This document shows, in pieces, positions 27,172 to 35,541 of a stretch of DNA of 64,000 bases; within the stretch, counting starts at the first letter, position 1; each line of letters starts with the position of its first letter. Origin of the DNA: Methanobacterium sp. (lineage in GTDB: Archaea; Methanobacteriota; Methanobacteria; Methanobacteriales; Methanobacteriaceae). The stretch lies in the NCBI GenBank assembly GCA_016222945.1, contig JACRPY010000003.1, forward strand, positions 23,686-87,685. The letters run 5' to 3'. The notes under the pieces were generated by a model. The model did not search any database. It was not told the DNA's origin and saw only the letters and a program-made list of their open reading frames with translations. A program made the position numbers and the translations under genes.

Positions 27172-28119
27172 TTATAAACATGGGTTAATCTGCTTTATTT
27201 TCTTTAAAATAGGATCTACAGGAACTGTATGTGTTTGAACCCCAACTACTTTGTAAGGGTCAGCTCCAAGGGCAAGGGCCACAAATTGGGAAATATTAAG
27301 ACAAATTATATTAAATTCTGTGTCTAATGATTTTCCAATGGATTTCTGGTTCCTATCAAACTGCATCTGACAATTAGGGCACATATGAAGCAAAATATCA
27401 ACATCATGCTCTTTTAAACTTAGAAGTTTTTCAGCAGTCACAGAAAATGATAACTCTTTGTTCATATAACGTTGCCTGAAACCGTTGCCACAGGTACTGG
27501 TTTTACGGTCATACCAGTCTACGGTTTCTACACCGCATGCTTTTGCAAGAGTCTCTATAACCATTGGATCTCTTGCATTTCCAATAGTGTCTTTATGATG
27601 GACTTTGCAGTAGTGACATGCGTGATGAGCAGCCACTTTAAAGCCAGATAAATCCATTTCCACTAAATTTTCAATTTCTTCTGCTTTATTATAAATGATT
27701 TCAGCTGTATGGAAAATATTATTCCTTGAATCCATATCATCTGCATCATATTTTAAATCAGGCAAATTTGAATCTTCAAAAATCTTATTTACTTTTTCTC
27801 TTACATCTTCTCTATTATTTAAGATATTACAGGATTTTTTAAGTATAGCATAGCATGTTGCACATAATGTTGCTATATTTTTATGTTCTTCCTCTCTTGC
27901 AACCTGAAAATTTCTTGCTGCAAGCGCAGTAGTAGAAAACTGGTCAAATAAGTCAGCATAATGTCCTAAACCTGTGCAACAGGACTGCCGTTCACTTATG
28001 ATATATTCCACTCCTAATTTGTCAAAGATAAATTTTGTAGATGATTCCACCCCGGGATATTCCACATTTACAAGGCAGCTTTTAAAGATTAGTATGTCTT
28101 TATCTGGTATTTTCTTCAT
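27172..28119 (-). CDS. HdrB-like protein (CCG domains)
   Basis: 315 residues with two CCG modules that in HdrB hold noncubane [4Fe-4S] clusters and reduce disulfides. Module 1 is complete: Cys15, Cys47-Cys48 (SCCTGLG), Cys86 and Cys89 (LCATC). Module 2 has Cys168, Cys247 and Cys250 (MCPNC), but the CC pair is Thr209-Cys210 (STCGNG), so one ligand is missing. The 20-base overlap with the hdrC-like gene shows coupling. The substrate need not be CoM-S-S-CoB, because this set is distinct in context from the methanogenic hdr genes and lies among sulfur genes. Confidence 0.88.
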   Translation of the reverse strand: MKKIPDKDILIFKSCLVNVEYPGVESSTKFIFDKLGVEYIISERQSCCTGLGHYADLFDQFSTTALAARNFQVAREEEHKNIATLCATCYAILKKSCNILNNREDVREKVNKIFEDSNLPDLKYDADDMDSRNNIFHTAEIIYNKAEEIENLVEMDLSGFKVAAHHACHYCKVHHKDTIGNARDPMVIETLAKACGVETVDWYDRKTSTCGNGFRQRYMNKELSFSVTAEKLLSLKEHDVDILLHMCPNCQMQFDRNQKSIGKSLDTEFNIICLNISQFVALALGADPYKVVGVQTHTVPVDPILKKIKQINPCL

Positions 28120-28705
28120 CTTTGCACCGCTTTATCTTATTTAGCCTATTTTTAAATCCAGTTTTATCTAAAATTTTGTTAATTTCATTTATGTCCTTTT
28201 CTGGCAGGAACATGGACCCTAAATCTAAATTTTCTCTTATATCCTCAATATCTACTTTTAATTGAAGCCATTCCTTCCCAAAATCTTTTACTATTTCATC
28301 GAAGAAATCTGAGGGGATAGAACCAAGCCCCAATTCCAGGAAACTTTCACCGTAAGCTGAAAATAAGGCAATTTTAAGTTTTCCTTTTCCATTATCAATT
28401 GATTTTTGCCTTATTATTTGATTTATCTCACATGGACTATTATTTACAGGACATACACTGTGGCAAGTATAGCAATAAAAGCAATCCCAAATTATATCAT
28501 CTGAAATTAGATTTTCATCTTTATCAAGTACTCTTTTAACTAATTCTCGTGGGTCATAGTCTGTGTGCCTTGCCGCAGGACAGACTGACGTACACATCCC
28601 GCATTGGATGCATTTAAGAATTCCAAGATTTTCTGATGCCTTTAAATCATTAATCACGCTTTCAGCGAGTTTAAAGGTGTTTTCACCTATTTTAAGAGTA
28701 TTCAT
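28100..28705 (-). CDS. HdrC-like ferredoxin-type protein
   Basis: 201 residues with two [4Fe-4S] motifs: CIQCGMCTSVCP (Cys32, 35, 38, 42) and CFYCYTCHSVCP (Cys75, 78, 81, 85). The remainder is helical and resembles HdrC, which carries electrons from HdrA to HdrB. The stop lies inside the hdrB-like start region, so the two are translated together. A gap of 130 bases separates it from the ThiF-like gene; it holds TATA-like sequence (TATATAAAC on the minus strand), so an internal promoter is possible. No complete operator is seen there. Confidence 0.88.
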   Translation of the reverse strand: MNTLKIGENTFKLAESVINDLKASENLGILKCIQCGMCTSVCPAARHTDYDPRELVKRVLDKDENLISDDIIWDCFYCYTCHSVCPVNNSPCEINQIIRQKSIDNGKGKLKIALFSAYGESFLELGLGSIPSDFFDEIVKDFGKEWLQLKVDIEDIRENLDLGSMFLPEKDINEINKILDKTGFKNRLNKIKRCKDEENTR

Positions 28706-28835
28706 CTTGATTGTACCCCATATGTCTAATTAAATAATCAATTTAAAAAAATTTGATATTATAATAATTGCTCCTTTTAGTATATAAACTAAAATCAATA
28801 CATCCCATAACTTGTCAGTTCAGTGCTTTAAGATG

Positions 28836-29852
28836 TTATGTTCCTATATATCTTGCATAAATTGATCTTGCAACTTTTTCATCGTTAGTTCCTTTAATTA
28901 TTGCTCTTCCATCTCTAAAAACGGATATTTCATATTTATCTATCTTAAAAAGTAGTATGAAGTCTGCACATTTAGTACTGCCTAAATGTTCCAAGTTAGA
29001 TGCCAATTCATGTAAATTTATTTCTTTTGCATTTGCAGGAGTTATTTGAATTGCATTCCTGCCACAAAGTGACGATATAACATCTTTATCTTCTGCATTT
29101 AAATAATCAAAAGTTCCATCCACGCAGCACGCACATTCTTCATTTTTTCTAACAAGTATATTGTCAAATGAGTTGTTCCACGCATCATATACTATCAAAT
29201 TGCTGTCATGTTCATTTACTGGCTTTAATTCTCCAAGAAGTATTTTTAAGGTTTCTGTACTTGCCATTGAACCCATTATCACAGTTAAAGTGTTTAATAC
29301 TCCCATTGTGTCACAAGTTGGAAGTGATCCTGCTTTAGGAATGTTTGGGTAAAGGCATCGGATGCATGCAGCTCCAGGCAGGATATTCATAGTCATCCCC
29401 GACATTCCAATTGCACCTGTGTAAATCCATGGTATTTTTTCCCTTACACAAACATCATTTATAAGCATTCTTGTTTGAATATTGTCTGTTCCATCTAAAA
29501 CCAGATCAACATCCTTTATTATTTCATCAATATTTGTATGATTTAAATCTTTGACAATAGGGATGATTTCTATGGTAGAATTAATAGATTCCAGTTTTCT
29601 GGTTGCAGCTATTGCTTTTGTTTCTCCTACATCACTTTCATCAAATAACATTTGTCTTTGCAGGTTGTTCAATTCCACAAAATCCCGGTCTAAAATGGAT
29701 ATTTTACCGATTCCTGCACGTGTAAGGTTGTTTGCAGCAACTGTTCCCAGTGCCCCGCACCCAATAATAATAACATGGCTTTGAGCTAGTTTTTCCTGAC
29801 CTTCTTTGCCAATGTTTTGTAAAATCGCCTGCCTTGAGTATCTATCCTGCAT
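28836..29852 (-). CDS. ThiF/MoeB/HesA-like E1 adenylyltransferase
   Basis: 338 residues. The ATP-binding Rossmann motif is VIIIGCGALGT, followed by the E1 signature DRDFVELNNLQRQMLF and DGTDNIQTRMLINDVC. Zinc cysteines are in CIRCLYP and ECACC. A C-terminal extension of about 80 residues after the zinc site replaces the rhodanese domain of some MoeB proteins. E1 enzymes of this type adenylate the C-terminal glycine of MoaD/ThiS carriers; the MoaD-like protein at 23306 is the likely partner. It sits between the GMC-like and hdrC-like genes in one direction and is probably read from the operator-controlled promoter at 31275. Confidence 0.88.
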   Translation of the reverse strand: MQDRYSRQAILQNIGKEGQEKLAQSHVIIIGCGALGTVAANNLTRAGIGKISILDRDFVELNNLQRQMLFDESDVGETKAIAATRKLESINSTIEIIPIVKDLNHTNIDEIIKDVDLVLDGTDNIQTRMLINDVCVREKIPWIYTGAIGMSGMTMNILPGAACIRCLYPNIPKAGSLPTCDTMGVLNTLTVIMGSMASTETLKILLGELKPVNEHDSNLIVYDAWNNSFDNILVRKNEECACCVDGTFDYLNAEDKDVISSLCGRNAIQITPANAKEINLHELASNLEHLGSTKCADFILLFKIDKYEISVFRDGRAIIKGTNDEKVARSIYARYIGT

Positions 29853-29908
29853 TATTTAACCACCTTTATCATTTAAATAGGATTTAAGTTGCTATAATCA
29901 TTAAAAAA

Positions 29909-31243
29909 TTAAATTTTTGTTTTCTTTTTTAATTGTATATCCTGAACAATGTTATTAGCTAATTTTTTTGCAAGTGCAGTTATTGTGAGGATTGGTGGCC
30001 TGCCAGGAGCTTGGGGAATAACACTGGCATCTGCAATAAAAAGACCTTTAATTTCTGTTTCAAGGTTTTTATCTACCACTTTACCCATTGCAGCAGTTCC
30101 ACCAGGATGTGCACCCCGTATATGTGTTGAAACTATAGATGATGGATCTACTCCAATTTCAACAAGTAACTTCTCACTTTTTTCGTATCCTTCCTTCAAT
30201 AACCCTAGATCTCTTTCTGTAAGAGGTTTAGTAATAGTTTTATCCTCATTTAGTTTTCCGTTAGCTTCATCGGCTATTTTAATCATTATTCCAATGACAT
30301 CCTCAGGATTTGCATTGAATCCTTTATTTTTTAAAAGCACTATTAATTGGTTTGAAAAATGGGGCGATAGGAAGTAGGGGCCAAATTCAGATTTAACACC
30401 CATTGGAATTTCTTTATTGAAATTTATATCCTTTATATATCCCCCAATAGTTATAAAAAGATCACAAAATAACCCTTCACCAACGTTTTCTGTAATTCCT
30501 GAATTTTTTAATATTTGAGGCGTGTTTAATGCTCCTGCAGCAAGTATAACTTTCTTAACTTTAAATTTCTTTATTTCATCTCCTGAAATACCTTCAATTC
30601 CTGTTAATTCTTTTTTATTGTGGTTTATTTTTGTAACAATGAAATCTGAAATGAGTGTTGCTCCATTTTCAAGAGCTTCATTTATAAAATGTGTTGCATC
30701 CCATTTTGCATTGATTTTACATCCATTGATACATAGCCCACATCCATCACACTTAGAAAAATCTATAAACTTAGGCATAGGCTCCATGAAAAACCCAATA
30801 TTTTCTCCAGCATCAACAATTTTACAAGTTGCAGGTCCCATTAAATCAGCTGGAAATGGACTAACCTTTAAATCTGCACTTGCGTCTATGAGTTCCTTAA
30901 AGAGATCAATGCCATGGATTTTAAATTGATTTGTTGCAGAATTTGAATAACAATTACTACATGCATAACAAGCATTTGCAAGAGAAACAGGAGTAGTACC
31001 TCCTAAATCTTCAATATACATCAATTCTGCAGGATAGTTAAGAAATTCATAATTTTCTTTGTTTTCATTGATTAAATCTAATTTTAAATCCATTTGAATA
31101 TTTTTAATATGATTTACTGATTTTCCCACAGGATAACGTTTCCCTTTCTCTAAAATTAGGACTTTAAGTCCTTTTTTTGATAATTCTCTTGCTACTGTTG
31201 CGCCTCCAGCGCCAGTTCCAATTATTGCTATATCATAAGTCAT
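29909..31243 (-). CDS. GMC-like FAD oxidoreductase with iron-sulfur cluster motif
   Basis: About 444 residues. It opens with the FAD motif YDIAIIGTGAGGATVARELS and ends with the GMC-type segment ADASVIPQAPGRPPILTITA preceded by RGAHPGGTAAMG. A ferredoxin-like CDGCGLCINGC lies near residue 170, and a Cys-rich CYACSNCYS near 105, so it joins flavin and iron-sulfur chemistry. GMC enzymes usually oxidise alcohols; this Fe-S group is found in anaerobes with unknown substrates. GTGA precedes the ATG at 31243. Paired operators lie just upstream, so this is the first gene of a regulated set (GMC, E1, HdrC, HdrB, HdrA). Confidence 0.82.
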   Translation of the reverse strand: MTYDIAIIGTGAGGATVARELSKKGLKVLILEKGKRYPVGKSVNHIKNIQMDLKLDLINENKENYEFLNYPAELMYIEDLGGTTPVSLANACYACSNCYSNSATNQFKIHGIDLFKELIDASADLKVSPFPADLMGPATCKIVDAGENIGFFMEPMPKFIDFSKCDGCGLCINGCKINAKWDATHFINEALENGATLISDFIVTKINHNKKELTGIEGISGDEIKKFKVKKVILAAGALNTPQILKNSGITENVGEGLFCDLFITIGGYIKDINFNKEIPMGVKSEFGPYFLSPHFSNQLIVLLKNKGFNANPEDVIGIMIKIADEANGKLNEDKTITKPLTERDLGLLKEGYEKSEKLLVEIGVDPSSIVSTHIRGAHPGGTAAMGKVVDKNLETEIKGLFIADASVIPQAPGRPPILTITALAKKLANNIVQDIQLKKKTKI

Positions 31244-31274
31244 AAATTTCACTTTAAAGTTAATTAAAAAATAT

Positions 31275-31304
31275 TATTACAATTGTTATATAACAATAGT
31301 TATT
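31275..31304 (-). promoter_or_regulatory. Two overlapping sulfur-regulon operators upstream of the GMC-like gene
   Basis: Site 1 (31275-31290) is TATTACAATTGTTATA and site 2 (31289-31304) is TATAACAATAGTTATT. They share two bases and have 14-bp centre spacing, exactly as at 7070 and 9683. A TATA-like TTTAAATA lies on the far side for minus-strand transcription. Confidence 0.75.
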
Positions 31305-31408
31305 TAAATCTTTTTCTATCCCCAAAAAATAAGTATCAGCAAATCCAAAAAAATAATTAGATATCAATTACTTAAAATAACAATAAACAGATTTTATGCC
31401 GTGAAATT

Positions 31409-32017
31409 ATGAATAACCATATAATAATACTTCTTATTTTAGTAAACCTTTTATTAATGCAAATACCCTCAGTATCTGCATGGAATTGGAATACACATGA
31501 AGAAATAGTAGCAATTAACTATTATTCATTACCTCCAGATATTCAGCAAAATTTAGATTTGTCTGCAATGAAAGATGGTGCTGAAGCTCCTGACTTTAAA
31601 TTTTTTGATTTTAGTAATCATCGTTATCCAAATAGCTACAATAAAGCAAGTTATTGGCTAAATCAGGGGCAATATTATTATAAAACTGGAGATTATCATT
31701 ATGCAAGTTATTGCTATGGAGTAGCATCACACTACATAACCGACAGCTTTTGCGCGCCTCATTGTGGGACTAACGATAATAAACTGTATCATGTATTATA
31801 TGAAGCTGAAGCAAGTTTTTCTACACCCCAATACATCCAATCCACTGATGATTTAAGCTCATCACTTTATAACGGACGTGTAAATGGAGAAATATCTTGG
31901 AATGACTGGATGCAAACAAAAAATAGATCAAATATACAAAAACCCCTAAATCAAGCTACAAGCACATCTTACACTGCCATATATCAATCTATAATTGATT
32001 CATATTTTATAAATTGA
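31409..32017 (+). CDS. Secreted zinc-dependent phospholipase C / P1 nuclease-like protein
   Basis: 202 residues. A signal peptide (MNNHIIILLILVNLLLMQIP then SVSA) is expected to be cut before Trp25. In this family the mature N-terminal Trp itself binds zinc, and here it begins WNWNTHEEIV. Other ligands fit the Bacillus phospholipase C spacing: His71 (SNHRYP), His108-x3-Asp112-x5-His118 (SHYITDSFCAPH) and His128-x3-Glu132 (YHVLYEAE). It is exported and probably active on phospho-esters such as lipid head groups or nucleic acids. It converges with the K+ channel gene and has its own promoter. Its substrate in an archaeon is unclear. Confidence 0.82.
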   Translation: MNNHIIILLILVNLLLMQIPSVSAWNWNTHEEIVAINYYSLPPDIQQNLDLSAMKDGAEAPDFKFFDFSNHRYPNSYNKASYWLNQGQYYYKTGDYHYASYCYGVASHYITDSFCAPHCGTNDNKLYHVLYEAEASFSTPQYIQSTDDLSSSLYNGRVNGEISWNDWMQTKNRSNIQKPLNQATSTSYTAIYQSIIDSYFIN

Positions 32018-32025
32018 AATAGATG

Positions 32026-32829
32026 CTATTTATTCTTTTTAATTATTTCTTTTAACTCATTAATCTCTGATAACATTTCATGGCGCATATCGTCCATTTT
32101 AGCCTTCATTTCCTCTAAATTTTTATCAGATTCTTCTTTAGAGTCCCTTTCAATCATTATAGATGCTAAAGATGCCGTTAAAATACTCATGAGGAACACA
32201 CCTGCAATCATTATGATTGCACCTGTCATTCTACCTCCAACTGATTCCGGACTTATATCCCCATAGCCTACAGTTGTAATAGTGACTATAACATACCACA
32301 ATGCATCATCATAACTGTCAACATCATCATTTATACCTCCCTCTAATAAAAAGAATGAAACCGTTCCTGCTGCAATTATAAACAGAAATATAACCGCCCC
32401 ATGAACTACATTAGTTTTTTTAAGGAATTCCAGAATGTTTTTCTGGCCCTTTTTAAGAAGTACCAGGACTCTAAAAATCCTTATTAACCTTATAAATCTT
32501 ATGAATCCCATATAATCTGCTGAAAGCAGAATTAAAAAATCTACAGGTATCATTGCAACTATATCAATCCAATTTTTGCGTATATAATGCAATTTCTTTT
32601 CTTCAGTCCTAATCTTAATTACAAATTCAAAAAATAACACTATACAAACAAAAAGGTCAAAATCTATTATTAAACTGACAGTTTGAGGAGGAATATTAAT
32701 AAATGTAATTAGAATAAGCAGGAATAAGTCTGTGATTATTAAAATGATTATTATGGCCTCTAAAATCTTCCTAATCCTACTGTCTATGGGCCATATTGGT
32801 TTTAAAAGTCTATTCCATTTTGGATTCAT
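32026..32829 (-). CDS. Voltage-gated-type potassium channel
   Basis: 267 residues with six transmembrane segments. The selectivity filter is TTVGYGDISP. S4 carries arginines at every third position (FIRFIRLIRIFRVLVLL), the voltage-sensor pattern. After S6 there is a C-terminal coiled coil (KNLEEMKAKMDDMRHEMLSE and further) that should hold the tetramer together; no RCK or cyclic-nucleotide domain is present. It would conduct K+ across the cytoplasmic membrane. It converges with the phospholipase-like gene and ends eight bases from it. Confidence 0.9.
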   Translation of the reverse strand: MNPKWNRLLKPIWPIDSRIRKILEAIIIILIITDLFLLILITFINIPPQTVSLIIDFDLFVCIVLFFEFVIKIRTEEKKLHYIRKNWIDIVAMIPVDFLILLSADYMGFIRFIRLIRIFRVLVLLKKGQKNILEFLKKTNVVHGAVIFLFIIAAGTVSFFLLEGGINDDVDSYDDALWYVIVTITTVGYGDISPESVGGRMTGAIIMIAGVFLMSILTASLASIMIERDSKEESDKNLEEMKAKMDDMRHEMLSEINELKEIIKKNK

Positions 32830-32869
32830 ATAATCAGTTTAAAATTATTATTTAAAGATATAATAAATA

Positions 32870-34072
32870 CTATTTACTTTCTTCTCTTGCAAAAATACAT
32901 TCTGCAGTTTCAATAAACTTTTTATTATCATTTTCTGCAGCATTTTTAATATTCTTTATAATATCAGAGAAGATTTTATCGACAACGACTTGAGTGAGGT
33001 CATTTACTATTTTTTCTTTACCATTCATATCTCCAAGCATTCTAAAAGCTTTTTGAGTCTCTTGAGTTCTGATTTCCTCAGCATTTCGTCTTATATTTGA
33101 AATAAGAGTTTCAACTTCAAGCCGCTTTAGGGAATTCTTAAGAAGTTGAAGCTCTTCTTCAATAATCTCCATTGCATCTTCAGCTTCAGATTCCCTCATT
33201 TTCCTATTTTTGTCAGCTATTCCCCTTAAATCATCAATATTAAATAATTTAACACCTAATTCTTTAACTTCATCTTCGATATCTCTTGGATTTGCAATAT
33301 CTACCATTACCATTGTGCTAAGTTTTCCAGTAGAAACGGCATTTTTCACTTTATCATAGGTTAAAATAGGATGAGGGGCACCTGTAGCGCTTATTATAAC
33401 ATCTGCATCACTCATAGCTTCATCAAGCCTGTCAAAATGAATTGCAGAACCCCCAAGCTCTTTTGCAAGACATGTTGCCCGGTCATATGTCCTGTTTGCA
33501 ACGACTATTGCTTTAAGGTGTTTTTCCACAAGAGCCTTGGCAACAAGGGTTCCCATTTTTCCAGCACCAATCACAAGAACTTTTTTACATTTAAGGTCAC
33601 CATGAACTGATTCTGCAAGTTCTACTGCTGCAGAACCTATAGAGATAGATCCTTTGTTTATATTTGTTTTTTTCCGTACAGATTGCCCTACATGAATGGC
33701 TTTGGTAAAAATAGCGTTTAAAATATTGCCTGCATTTTTCTCAGAAAGGCTTTTCATTCTAGAATCTTTTATTTGTCCCAATATTTGATCTTCACCTATT
33801 ATCATAGATTCTAAACCACATGAAAGCATTAAAAGGTGTTTCAAGGCATCGTCATCAGTTTCAACCACAAGATTCTTAAAATCAAGATCTTCAAAATAAC
33901 ATTCATCTAAAACTAAGTAGAGTTCAGCGCGATTACATGTTTTAATTTGAAGATACTCGTCAATAATATGTTTATTCTTTATTTTCTCGAATATTTCATC
34001 CATTTGGCGAGTATATTTCTCGATTGTGTTGATATCAGCAGTTTTATGGTCGATTCTGATGTTTAGAATCAC
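32870..34072 (-). CDS. hemA: Glutamyl-tRNA reductase HemA
   Basis: 400 residues. The catalytic Cys46 lies in [12 protein letters not shown], the substrate-binding region follows ([16 protein letters not shown]), and the NADPH domain has [18 protein letters not shown]. The C-terminal helical dimerisation domain ([20 protein letters not shown]) completes the protein. It makes glutamate-1-semialdehyde, the first step to tetrapyrroles including F430, cobamides and siroheme. A GTG start with GGAGG upstream. The precorrin-2 dehydrogenase gene lies immediately upstream in the same direction, so both belong to one tetrapyrrole operon. Confidence 0.95.
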   Translation of the reverse strand: MILNIRIDHKTADINTIEKYTRQMDEIFEKIKNKHIIDEYLQIKTCNRAELYLVLDECYFEDLDFKNLVVETDDDALKHLLMLSCGLESMIIGEDQILGQIKDSRMKSLSEKNAGNILNAIFTKAIHVGQSVRKKTNINKGSISIGSAAVELAESVHGDLKCKKVLVIGAGKMGTLVAKALVEKHLKAIVVANRTYDRATCLAKELGGSAIHFDRLDEAMSDADVIISATGAPHPILTYDKVKNAVSTGKLSTMVMVDIANPRDIEDEVKELGVKLFNIDDLRGIADKNRKMRESEAEDAMEIIEEELQLLKNSLKRLEVETLISNIRRNAEEIRTQETQKAFRMLGDMNGKEKIVNDLTQVVVDKIFSDIIKNIKNAAENDNKKFIETAECIFAREESK

Positions 34073-34110
34073 TTTATTCCCTCCGCCTTTCTCTCAAAGT
34101 TTATAAGGAC

Positions 34111-34725
34111 CTAAAAATTTAAATTCTGTTTTATATATTCTTTAGCGCCCTTTAAATTCCCTTCTTTTAAATATTTTTCTACATTTTCATCATTTAGAAT
34201 TTCATATAGATAAGCTCTGCGCTTTTTTTGGTTATTGACATTCTCTTTTAAAATGTTTCGAGTGAAATTTTGAAGCTCTAATTGTAAAATATCTTCCTCT
34301 TTTATTACCTTTTGTATTTTTTTTCGTAACTCTTTGGCCATGAGAGGGCTTTTTCCACCAGTAAATATACATAACTGCACATCCCCTATAAAAAAAGAAG
34401 ATGGAACAATCAGATTACCCTCATCAGGAAAATCAGCTCGGTTTAAAAGTTTATCCGACGCAAATTTTGCAGCCAATTCATTTAATTCCCTGTCATTTGT
34501 GGCCACAACAACAATATTAGACCATTCAACCCATTTTTCTAATTCTTCAAGGGGTTTAAACTCTGCCCCAATCTCAATAATGTCATTTGGAATCTTTTTT
34601 CCAATTATAATAACGTTAGCATCAGCATTTAAGAATCTCCGGGCTCTTCTGCTCCCGACCTCTCCTGCGCCAACAACCAAAACGTTTTTATTTTCCATCT
34701 GCAAGAAAAGAGGAGTCCAGCCCAT
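34111..34725 (-). CDS. Precorrin-2 dehydrogenase (Met8/CysG N-terminal type)
   Basis: 204 residues with the NAD-binding start [20 protein letters not shown] and the conserved [17 protein letters not shown] plus [15 protein letters not shown] segments of CysG-N/Met8 proteins. It oxidises precorrin-2 to sirohydrochlorin, the branch point for F430 and siroheme. The C-terminal helical region has a slightly truncated [12 protein letters not shown] dimerisation part. GGAG precedes the ATG. Its position before hemA and after the marker 9 gene fits F430 supply for methyl-coenzyme M reductase. Confidence 0.92.
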   Translation of the reverse strand: MGWTPLFLQMENKNVLVVGAGEVGSRRARRFLNADANVIIIGKKIPNDIIEIGAEFKPLEELEKWVEWSNIVVVATNDRELNELAAKFASDKLLNRADFPDEGNLIVPSSFFIGDVQLCIFTGGKSPLMAKELRKKIQKVIKEEDILQLELQNFTRNILKENVNNQKKRRAYLYEILNDENVEKYLKEGNLKGAKEYIKQNLNF

Positions 34726-34750
34726 TATAAAACTCCAAATAAATTAAAAA

Positions 34751-35227
34751 TCATATTTCAAGGTTTTTCATCCTTAAAATCTTAGCAGCCATCCTTAAAT
34801 CATTTCCACATTCTTTAAGAACGCTATTTGCTTCTTCTTCCGGAACATCGAATGCATCAACAAGTGCTTTTACTTCTTCCTCGTTTGATGATGTAGATGC
34901 ACCAACAATCTCTTCTGATAACTGCTTTTTAAGCTCCATGTATTCTTCAACACTCATATCTACCTTTCTCATGACCATATCCCTTAATGGGCATGGTTTA
35001 GACGGTTTACAGCACCATACAAGTGAACCGAAACATGTGCCTTCTCCTTGACCTAATCTTGTTTTCCGGCCAAATTCTTCTTTTTTAGCTATATATTCTT
35101 GAGAACTGATATTAACCTCCTCAAGCGCATATATGATTGGGCAGGGCTTTACTGGTGGGCAACAAAATGTCAAAGCTCTTTTATCGCCGCCTCTGCATAC
35201 GTGTGATGGTGAATTTTCCCATGCCAT
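34751..35227 (-). CDS. Methanogenesis marker protein 9-like
   Basis: 158 residues containing two related Cys-rich motifs: [20 protein letters not shown] near residues 11-30 and [18 protein letters not shown] near 64-81. This repeated CC-P-x-KPCP pattern matches the methanogenesis marker 9 family, conserved in methanogens with unknown function. The C-terminal 50 residues ([20 protein letters not shown]) look like a UBA-like helical domain. The proximity to atwA and tetrapyrrole genes supports a link to methyl-coenzyme M reductase maturation. Family assignment is from memory of the motif. GGAGG precedes the ATG. Confidence 0.75.
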   Translation of the reverse strand: MAWENSPSHVCRGGDKRALTFCCPPVKPCPIIYALEEVNISSQEYIAKKEEFGRKTRLGQGEGTCFGSLVWCCKPSKPCPLRDMVMRKVDMSVEEYMELKKQLSEEIVGASTSSNEEEVKALVDAFDVPEEEANSVLKECGNDLRMAAKILRMKNLEI

Positions 35228-35236
35228 TATATTCCT

Positions 35237-35481
35237 CCAAATATTTCATATTTGGGGTTTTCGAACACTATGTGTTCGGAACATGCAAAAAACTTTGTTT
35301 TTTGCTGTCACAAAACTTTCAGTTTTGTAGACATCGAAAATCTCTGATTTTCAATTGTTCGAAAAATACGCAGTATTTTCCTCAACCTCAAAAAACTCTC
35401 GAAATCAAAGATTTCTGAGCACGAAAATCTCTGATTTTCGTTTGCTTTGTTTTTTGTGGTTCAAGAAATGCTGCGCATTTC
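35237..35481. repeat. Hairpin-string locus D (nine consecutive short hairpins)
   Basis: This fills most of the 314-base gap between marker 9 and atwA. Perfect hairpins with three-base loops occur at 35237-35255, 35262-35278, 35285-35305, 35310-35328, 35336-35352, 35363-35379, 35401-35415, 35422-35440 and 35465-35481. Stems are 6-9 bp and loops are TTC, TAT, TTT, TTC, TCT, GCA, AAA, TCT and TGC. The first includes the ribosome-binding site of the marker 9 gene. No gene is visible here. Confidence 0.8.
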
Positions 35482-35541
35482 CTTCAACCTCCAAATTATC
35501 TTCTAAATTGATTAATATTAAACTAGAAGAATATCAAAAAT

